From G020350405 sp964513655 (GTDB lineage: Bacteria; Planctomycetota; Phycisphaerae; Sedimentisphaerales; Anaerobacaceae): a stretch of 23,393 nucleotides of DNA. The notes below the pieces were generated by a model. That model worked only from the letters and a program-made list of their open reading frames with translations. It made no database searches and was not told the DNA's origin. Below are positions 15,301 to 20,890 of this stretch, in pieces (the stretch's first letter is position 1; the number at the start of each line of letters is the position of its first letter). The position numbers and the translations under genes were made by a program. The stretch covers positions 1 to 23,393 of the forward strand of contig CAZENQ010000048.1 in NCBI GenBank assembly GCA_964513655.1. The letters run 5' to 3'.

Positions 15301-16707
15301 ATGGAGATACGGTTACGATTTTTGGGGGCGGCCCAGAATGTTACGGGTTCGCGGCATTTGTTGGAGGCAAACGGGGTAAAGCTATTAGTAGACTGCGGGC
15401 TTTATCAGGAGCGGCAGTTTAAGGACAGGAACTGGGAGGAGTTCGCGGTAGAGCCGGCGAGTATTGACGCGGTGCTGCTGACTCATGCGCATCTGGACCA
15501 CTGCGGGATTTTACCGAAATTAGTTCGGGAGGGGTTCGGCGGCAAGATATACTGTACGGCGGCGACGGCCGAGATTGCGCAGATAATACTATTGGATTCG
15601 GCGAAGATACAGGAAGAGGACGCGGAGCATAAGAGGAAGAGGCATGAGAGGCAGGGTCGAAAGGGGCCGTACCCGGAGGTGCCGCTATATAGGATGGAGG
15701 ATGCGGAGGCGTGTCTGCCGCTGTTTAAACATGTGGAGTACAGGGAGGCGGAGCAGTTAGGGGACGGGGTGGAGGCGACGCTTTATGATGCGGGGCACGT
15801 ATTAGGCTCGTCGGTTATAAGGGTGAAGGTTCGGCAGGACGGTGAGGAGCGGATAATACTATTTTCGGGCGATATCGGCCGGCCGGACAGGCCGATTGTG
15901 TGCGACCCAACGATATTCGATAAGGCTGATTATGTGCTGATTGAATCGACGTACGGCAACCGGGTGCATAAGGAGGTGAAGGACGTTAAGGACGCCATCG
16001 GAGAGGTGATAAACGCGACGAGAAAAGCGGGAGGTAATATTATCGTGCCGAGCTTCGCGCTGGAGAGGTCGCAGGAGGTATTGTATTATATAAATGAACT
16101 GCTGCAGGATGGGGAGATAGAGCGGCTGAAGATTTTCTTAGACAGTCCGATGGCCTCGCGGATTACGAGGGTATTTGAGAACCATCCGGAGCTGTTCGAC
16201 AAAGAGATGAGCGAATTTGTGAAACAAAATAAGTCGCTTTTTGACCTGCCGGAGCTGCAGATGGCGGGGACAGTGGGGGAGTCGAAGGCCATCAACGATT
16301 CGAAGGGGACGGTGATGGTGATTGCGGGGTCGGGGATGTGCACGGGGGGAAGGGTGAAGTATCATTTGGTCAATAATATCGGGCGGCCGGAGAGTACGGT
16401 GATGTTCGTGGGGTATCAGGCGGTGGGGACATTAGGCAGGAGTCTTGTGGACGGGGCTGAGAAGGTAAGGATATTGGGCGAGAGGTATCGGGTGAAGGCG
16501 AAGATTGTGCGGATAAGCGGGTTCTCGTCGCATGCGGACAGGGACGAGCTGCTTGAGTGGCTGCGGGAGTTAGATGCGCCGCCGAGAGGGGTGTTTGTGG
16601 TGCACGGCGAGGCGGAGAGCGCACAGAGTTTCGGCGAGTACGTAAGGGAACAGACGGGCTGGGACGTTACGGTGCCGGAGTACAGGGAAGAAGTTATCTT
16701 AAAATAG
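15301..16707 (+). CDS. Beta-CASP metallo-beta-lactamase-fold RNase
   Basis: 468 aa, the usual length for the bacterial CPSF73-like (YSH1) group. The MBL motif THAHLDHCG gives zinc ligands His62, His64, Asp66 and His67. Further ligands lie in DAGHVLGSS and LFSGDIG. The beta-CASP domain follows, with IVPSFALERSQEVLYYINEL, VMVIAGSGMCTGGRVKYHL and the C-terminal ISGFSSHADRDELLEWL and VFVVHGE. Members are zinc-dependent endo/5'-3' exoribonucleases acting on RNA in the cytoplasm; no signal peptide is present, in agreement. Shine-Dalgarno is weak. The stop is 54 nt from sodN, so co-transcription is possible but no functional tie is apparent. Confidence 0.93.
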   Translation: MEIRLRFLGAAQNVTGSRHLLEANGVKLLVDCGLYQERQFKDRNWEEFAVEPASIDAVLLTHAHLDHCGILPKLVREGFGGKIYCTAATAEIAQIILLDSAKIQEEDAEHKRKRHERQGRKGPYPEVPLYRMEDAEACLPLFKHVEYREAEQLGDGVEATLYDAGHVLGSSVIRVKVRQDGEERIILFSGDIGRPDRPIVCDPTIFDKADYVLIESTYGNRVHKEVKDVKDAIGEVINATRKAGGNIIVPSFALERSQEVLYYINELLQDGEIERLKIFLDSPMASRITRVFENHPELFDKEMSEFVKQNKSLFDLPELQMAGTVGESKAINDSKGTVMVIAGSGMCTGGRVKYHLVNNIGRPESTVMFVGYQAVGTLGRSLVDGAEKVRILGERYRVKAKIVRISGFSSHADRDELLEWLRELDAPPRGVFVVHGEAESAQSFGEYVREQTGWDVTVPEYREEVILK

Positions 16708-16761
16708 TTGTCGGGTATATAAGCTGGTAACAGAATGTGATATTGGGAAAGGGGACTGAAA

Positions 16762-17262
16762 ATGAAGAAGGGTGTTGCAAAGAAGATGTTGTTGGCGGCC
16801 GGGTGTGTTTTGGTTGTTGTGCTGGCGTCATTAGCGTATTCGCACTGTCAGATACCGTGCGGGATTTACGGTGACGAGGCACGCTTCGATATGATTGCGG
16901 AGAACGCTACGACGATTGAGAAGTCGATGAAGCAGATAACGGAATTGAGCGCGCAAGCCAAGCCGAATATGAACCAGATAGTGCGATGGGTGCAGAACAA
17001 GGAGGAGCACGCGGACGATACGAGCGAGATAATAACGTACTATTTTATGGCGCAGCGTGTGAAGCCGGCGGCGAAATCGGACAGCAAGGCGTATGAGGAG
17101 TATGTTAAGAAGCTGACGGTGCTGCATGAGATGCTTGTATCGTGTATGAAGGCGAAGCAGACGACGGAGCTTTCGCACGTGGAGAAGCTGCGGTCTTTAT
17201 TAGGTGAGTTCCATAAGGCGTACTTCGGAAAGAGCTGCGAGGAGCACGAGCATAAACATTGA
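16762..17262 (+). CDS. sodN: Nickel superoxide dismutase with signal peptide
   Basis: 166 aa. AAAGGGG lies before the ATG. Residues 1-27 form a Sec signal (basic MKKGVAKK, then a hydrophobic core, then ASLAYS). Cleavage after AYS would expose HCQIPCGIYG, the nickel hook of Ni-SOD: the free amino group and side chain of His1, Cys2, and Cys6. The rest matches the four-helix Ni-SOD fold, e.g. NQIVRWVQNKEEHADDTSEI and ITYYFMAQRVKP. The enzyme dismutates superoxide to oxygen and hydrogen peroxide. The mature protein (about 139 aa) is longer than Streptomyces SodN (117) and ends in EEHEHKH, a possible metal-binding tail. No SodX-type maturation peptidase is present; the signal peptidase could do that job. 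A LAAGC string at 11-15 resembles a lipobox but lies too early in the hydrophobic core to be convincing. Confidence 0.92.
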   Translation: MKKGVAKKMLLAAGCVLVVVLASLAYSHCQIPCGIYGDEARFDMIAENATTIEKSMKQITELSAQAKPNMNQIVRWVQNKEEHADDTSEIITYYFMAQRVKPAAKSDSKAYEEYVKKLTVLHEMLVSCMKAKQTTELSHVEKLRSLLGEFHKAYFGKSCEEHEHKH

Positions 17263-17303
17263 GAGGCTTTGAAGCGCCAGCAAGTATGGTTTGAGATACG
17301 ACG

Positions 17304-18644
17304 ATGGAGAAAAGTAAGGTGGCAAGAGGCGGGATATCGCGGCGTGATTTTTTAAGGCGTTCGGCGGTTGCGGCGGCCGGCGTTGCGCTACCGGCGATAG
17401 TGCCATCGTCGGTGTTCGGCGCCAATGCTCCGAGCAACAGGATTACGGTGGGCTGCATTGGCGTAGGGCGGATGGGGTTAGGTAATATGGAGGACTTTCT
17501 TAGATTCGAGCAGGTGCGGATTGTGGCGGTATGTGACGTTGACAGCAAGAGGGCCGAGCACGCGAAAGAGGTTGTTGAGAAACACTACGGCGAGCAGGAG
17601 GGCGGCGGGACATACAAAGGCTGCGGCGCTTACGAGGATTTCAGAGACATTATCGCGCGCGGGGACATCGATGTGGTGTCAATTGTTACGCCGGACCACT
17701 GGCATGCGATACCGGCTATTGCGGCGGCGAAAGCCGGCAAGGACATATTTCTGGAAAAGCCACTGACGCTTACTATCGAGGAAGGTCGTGTGTTGAGTGA
17801 TACGGTTCGGCGTTACGGGCGGGTGCTGCAGGTCGGCAGCCAGCAGCGTTCGGAACCGAACTTCTGTTTGGCGTGTGAGCTTGTGCGCAACGGAAGAATC
17901 GGGCGGGTGCAGACAATAAAGATTGGGCTGCCGACGGACCCGGGCACTGAGCCGGAGGCGCCGGCGGCGGTCCCTGCGAATCTGGATTATGAGATGTGGG
18001 TGGGGCCTGCGCCGTGGGCGGCCTATACGGAGAAGCGAGTTCACCCAGATAACGACTACGAGCGGCCGGGCTGGCTGCGGGTAAGTGATTACGGGTCGGG
18101 GATGATTACGGGGTGGGGCGCGCACCATCTGGATACGGCGCAGTGGGCGATGGGGCTGGAGGAGTCCGGGCCGGTGGAGGTGAAGGGGTGGGCGGAGTAC
18201 CCGAGGGACGGACTGTGGGACGTGCACGGGGACTTTAAGATTGAATACAAGTATGGGAATGGCGTGGAGCTTATTTGTGCGGCGCGCGATCGCATCAAGC
18301 AGGGTGTGCTTTTTGAGGGGACGGAGGGGCAGATTTTCGTGAGGCGGTGGGCGATTGAGGCGGAGCCGGAGTCGTTGTTGACATCGAAGATTAAGCCGGA
18401 GGAGATACACCTTTACAGGAACAAGGACCACAAGGCGGATTTCCTGGATTGCATAAAGTTGCGGGCTGAGACGGTGGCGCCGGTCGAAGTCGGGCACCGG
18501 TCGTGTACGGTGTGTCTGCTTGGGGCAATCGCAATGAAGCTGGGGCGGAGGCTGAAGTGGGACCCGCGGGCCGAGCGGTTCGGCAATGATGCACAGGCCA
18601 ACAGCATGCTTTCGCGTCCGATGCGGAGTCCATGGCATTTGTAG
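17304..18644 (+). CDS. Tat-exported Gfo/Idh/MocA-family oxidoreductase
   Basis: 446 aa. The twin-arginine signal SRRDFLRRSAVAAAGVALP (12-30) implies export of the folded protein with its NAD(P) cofactor. The Rossmann motif is VGCIGVGRMGLGN (49-61), and DIFLEKPLTL carries the conserved EKP motif with the active-site lysine. PDHWHAIPA, VGPAPWAAYTEKRVHP and GSGMITGWGAHHLDTAQWAM match the secreted planctomycete/Bacteroidota subgroup. These enzymes oxidise or reduce sugar hydroxyls; several partners of DUF1080 proteins make 3-keto-glycosides. The protein ends in DAQANSMLSRPMRSPWHL, a typical family tail that also recurs as a relic at 19341-19403. The start has only a weak Shine-Dalgarno. It is 41 nt after sodN and 35 nt before the DUF1080 gene. 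Confidence 0.94.
   Translation: MEKSKVARGGISRRDFLRRSAVAAAGVALPAIVPSSVFGANAPSNRITVGCIGVGRMGLGNMEDFLRFEQVRIVAVCDVDSKRAEHAKEVVEKHYGEQEGGGTYKGCGAYEDFRDIIARGDIDVVSIVTPDHWHAIPAIAAAKAGKDIFLEKPLTLTIEEGRVLSDTVRRYGRVLQVGSQQRSEPNFCLACELVRNGRIGRVQTIKIGLPTDPGTEPEAPAAVPANLDYEMWVGPAPWAAYTEKRVHPDNDYERPGWLRVSDYGSGMITGWGAHHLDTAQWAMGLEESGPVEVKGWAEYPRDGLWDVHGDFKIEYKYGNGVELICAARDRIKQGVLFEGTEGQIFVRRWAIEAEPESLLTSKIKPEEIHLYRNKDHKADFLDCIKLRAETVAPVEVGHRSCTVCLLGAIAMKLGRRLKWDPRAERFGNDAQANSMLSRPMRSPWHL
18618..18640. repeat. 23-bp direct repeat, copy 1
   Basis: This copy lies in the 3' end of the Gfo/Idh gene and encodes PMRSPWHL. It is identical over 23 bp to 19377-19399. The two copies bracket the DUF1080 gene. Confidence 0.9.
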
Positions 18645-18679
18645 AATGAATTTATGAATTATTTTTAGGAGGTTTAATT

Positions 18680-19348
18680 ATGAGATGCAAAAATAAATTG
18701 AGATGTGCAGTGCTAATTATAGCTGTTGTTTGCGGATGCACGACAAGAGGGCAGGTTAGAAGAGTCGATGATGAAAGCTGGGAACAGCTTTTTGACGGTC
18801 AAACACTTAACGGGTTGATACAGCGCGGCGGCAGCGCTCGTTACTTTGTTGAGGACGGCGTTATTGCGGGTGCTTCTGTCCCTAACACGCCCAACAGCTT
18901 TCTGTGTACAGAGAAGATGTATTCGGATTTTGTTCTGGAATTGGATTTCAAGGTTGACGCCGGCCTTAATTCGGGCGTGCAGATACGCAGCAATAGTCTG
19001 AAGGAGTACAAGAACGGGCGAGTGCACGGTTATCAGGTCGAGATTGACCCTTCGGAGCGAGCCTACTCCGGCGGTATTTATGACGAAGCGCGGCGTGGGT
19101 GGCTTTATGACCTGAAAGACAACGAGCCTGCCAGGGGGGCGTTCAAAAGTGGGCAGTGGAACCATTTCCGCATTGAGGCTGTTGGAGATTCAATTAAAAC
19201 GTGGATAAACGGTGTTGCGGCTGCTGATTTGGTTGATTCGATGACGCCGACGGGCTTTATCGGGCTGCAGGTTCACAGCACTGAAAGCAAAGAACCTTTA
19301 TATGTAAGGTGGCGGAACATCAGACTTATCGACCTGAGCCGTGATTGA
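18680..19348 (+). CDS. DUF1080 lipoprotein, 3-keto-disaccharide hydrolase family
   Basis: 222 aa, preceded by an excellent AGGAGG (18668-18673). The N-terminus MRCKNKLRCAVLIIAVVCGC fits a lipoprotein signal with lipobox VCGC, so it is probably anchored in a membrane. The rest is one DUF1080 domain (Pfam PF06439), a concanavalin-like jelly roll: WEQLFDGQTLNGL, DFVLELDFKVDAGLNSGVQI, GYQVEIDPSERAYSGGIYDE, WNHFRIEAVGDSIKTWINGV and GFIGLQVHS. Family members cleave 3-keto-glycosides made by Gfo/Idh-type dehydrogenases, which fits the upstream gene. Its DNA is richer in A, T and C than its G-rich neighbours, and it is bracketed by the 23-bp repeat, suggesting a separate history. Confidence 0.92.
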   Translation: MRCKNKLRCAVLIIAVVCGCTTRGQVRRVDDESWEQLFDGQTLNGLIQRGGSARYFVEDGVIAGASVPNTPNSFLCTEKMYSDFVLELDFKVDAGLNSGVQIRSNSLKEYKNGRVHGYQVEIDPSERAYSGGIYDEARRGWLYDLKDNEPARGAFKSGQWNHFRIEAVGDSIKTWINGVAAADLVDSMTPTGFIGLQVHSTESKEPLYVRWRNIRLIDLSRD

Positions 19349-19403
19349 TGCTAAGGCTGATGTAATGTAGTCAGAGCCGATGCGGAGTCCATGGCATTTA
19401 TAA
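19341..19403 (+). pseudogene. Relic of a second Gfo/Idh C-terminus
   Basis: In frame with the repeated 23 bp, this stretch reads VIDAKADVM, stop, SEPMRSPWHL, stop. It aligns without gaps to the real gene's tail GNDAQANSMLSRPMRSPWHL. The upstream part is diverged and carries an internal TAG (19368-19370), while the last eight codons are the same (stop TAA here, TAG in the intact gene). It overlaps the DUF1080 stop by a few bases and lies 20 nt before the DUF6807 start. It is the leftover 3' end of a Gfo/Idh gene that once stood directly before the DUF6807 gene. Confidence 0.8.
19377..19399. repeat. 23-bp direct repeat, copy 2
   Basis: Identical to 18618-18640, within the Gfo/Idh relic. Spacing between copies is 759 bp. 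Confidence 0.9.
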
Positions 19404-19423
19404 GGAAATATAAGGAGCGCGCG

Positions 19424-20331
19424 ATGAAGGGCTACGTAATCTTGGCGGTTTTGTTTTTGGCGGCTGCGTCTTGCGAAGTTTCACCTGGGAGCGGGTGTCG
19501 GCGGAGATTGTCGGTGAGCAGGTGGTTGTGCGAGTCGGGGGCGAGGTGTTTACATGTTATAAGTTCGCGGGGACGCAGAAGTATCCGTATTTCTGGCCGG
19601 TCAATGGGCCGGTGTCGGGGGAATCGATAACGACGGAGTCATCGCAGCCATATCCGCACCATCATTCACTTTTCTTTGGGTGTGATGAGGTCAACGGTGG
19701 CAACTACTGGCAGGAGAGAAATGAGGAGGGGCAGATTGTCTCCGCGGGGCCTAAGCTAATTGAGGCTTCGGGTGAGCGAGTGGTCTTTACGGATGAATGC
19801 CTGTGGCGGCAGCCGGGGAAGGAGCCTGTGATACGCGACCTTCGCCGTGTGGTCATTACCGCGCCGAGCGAGAACGTTAGATTCATCGATTTCGAGATTA
19901 GCCTGGAGCCGCTGGTGGATGTTCGGATATTAAAGACGAACCATTCGCTTTTTGCCGCGCGTGTTGTGCCGGAGCTAAGCGTTAAATCCGGGGGTGTTCT
20001 AATCAATGTTGAGGGCAAGACCGGCGAACAGGGTACGTGGGGCGTTGCGTCGGCGTGGTGCGATTACAGCGGGACGCGCGACGGCGTTACGGAAGGCATC
20101 GCCATTCTGCAGCATCCGGCGAACCGGTGGTTTCCTGCGAAGTGGTTCACGCGGGATTATGGATTCTTTTCTCCGACTCCGATGTATTGGCCGGAGAATG
20201 GGACGCATATCGAGCTTGGTAAGGGGCGGCCGCTTAGGTTGCGTTATCGTGTTGTCGTCCATGCGGGAGACGCCGAAAGTGCGGGAATTGCCGAGATATT
20301 CGAGCGGTATGAGCAAGCCGAGGGGAAATAA
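19424..20331 (+). pseudogene. DUF6807 (PmoA-like) gene with a frameshift after the signal peptide
   Basis: AAGGAG (19412-19417) and ATG 19424 begin a signal peptide, MKGYVILAVLFLAAAS, but this frame soon runs into an unrelated Arg-rich sequence. The body lies in another frame from about 19471, starting LRSFTWERVSAEIVGEQVVV and running 286 residues to the stop at 20331. That frame has no ATG upstream before a TAA at 19411-19413. One missing base near 19469-19472 (for instance one T in TCTTGCG) would restore a single 302-residue exported protein. The body matches the DUF6807 family: GGEVFTCYKF, YPYFWPVNGP, QPYPHHHSLFFGCDEVNGGN, ILQHPANRWFPAKWF and RYRVVVHAG. Family members accompany Gfo/Idh and DUF1080 genes in sugar clusters; the reaction is not established. 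It may be truly broken, a sequencing error, or expressed weakly from TTG 19471 without a signal. Confidence 0.8.
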
Positions 20332-20416
20332 TCGACCGATATGGAGTGGAAGGGCTTTTTCAGGCGATTTTGGCGGGTTTTGGTGAAAAAAATGTGGGGA
20401 TTTTTGCAAATTTTTG

Positions 20417-20446
20417 TTGACAAAGCGGGAAGTGGTGTGGTAGAAT
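20417..20446 (+). promoter_or_regulatory. Sigma-70-type promoter with long leader
   Basis: TTGACA (20417-20422) and TAGAAT (20441-20446) are separated by 18 bases. A start near 20453 gives a leader of about 165 nt to the small ORF and about 434 nt to the large gene. Confidence 0.7.
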
Positions 20447-20582
20447 TATTACAGGTAAAAAGCAGAAAGGCTGGTCAAAATGCCGTAATATCATAACTTT
20501 TTGCAAGCTATCATATTTTAAGACCCCTTTCATACCGACCCGCCTTCTAAAATTAGCTGCTTTTCCACTGATTTTGTGTTGC

Positions 20583-20600
20583 GCCTATAAAAAAATAGGC
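20583..20600 (+). promoter_or_regulatory. Leader hairpin before small ORF
   Basis: GCCTAT (20583-20588) and ATAGGC (20595-20600) form a 6-bp stem around six A residues, ending 17 nt before the ATG at 20618 and close to its Shine-Dalgarno. It could influence translation of the small ORF. It lacks a T-tract. Confidence 0.4.
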
Positions 20601-20617
20601 CGCTCGAGGGAGCAAAA

Positions 20618-20890
20618 ATGTGGAAAAAAGCGCAATATTCTAACTCGTTTCGTAGCATTCGAGGAAAAATAACAAAATTTACAGAACAGCTTACCCCCTC
20701 CGCGCATCTTATTATACGAAAGCTGAGGAGTTCCGCAGAAGCTGCGGCCAACAGGCCCACTAAAGCGCCATTTTCGGCCAGGGGCTGGGCTACAACAATG
20801 CGCAAAAATGAAATGATCATAAATCGCTCATTGAAGCCCAGCCCTCGTCATTATCCATCATTCATAAACCTCGAAGGGAACACAAAATGA
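20618..20890 (+). CDS. Possible 90-aa leader ORF coupled to the next gene
   Basis: 90 codons, begun by ATG 20618 with GAGGGAG a few bases upstream, ending in TGA that overlaps the ATG of the large surface-protein gene (ATGA, 20887-20890). The product is basic (many Lys, Arg, Ser), without signal peptide, membrane segment or known domain. The arrangement is typical of translational coupling, so it may be a leader peptide or small cytoplasmic protein. Against it: the composition is not strikingly protein-like, an antisense ORF of similar length exists (20530-20820), and the large gene has its own AAGGGA (20874-20879). Confidence 0.4.
   Translation: MWKKAQYSNSFRSIRGKITKFTEQLTPSAHLIIRKLRSSAEAAANRPTKAPFSARGWATTMRKNEMIINRSLKPSPRHYPSFINLEGNTK

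Larger units (their letters stand above)
20332..20617. other. Spacer and leader before the RCC1/beta-helix gene
   Basis: No gene is recognised. It contains the promoter at 20417-20446, the hairpin at 20583-20600 and a Shine-Dalgarno-like GAGGGAG at about 20607-20613. No clear terminator follows the DUF6807 gene. I looked for a riboswitch in the leader and recognised none. Confidence 0.5.

Noticed and set aside
17679..18638. Long minus-strand ORF (319 codons) opposite the Gfo/Idh gene
   Set aside because: Arg/Pro/His-rich shadow of a clearly real gene on the + strand, caused by G-skewed coding DNA.
19471..19480. Programmed -1 frameshift in the DUF6807 gene
   Set aside because: No X-XXY-YYZ heptamer or stimulating hairpin is evident at the junction; a simple one-base loss or sequencing error is more likely.
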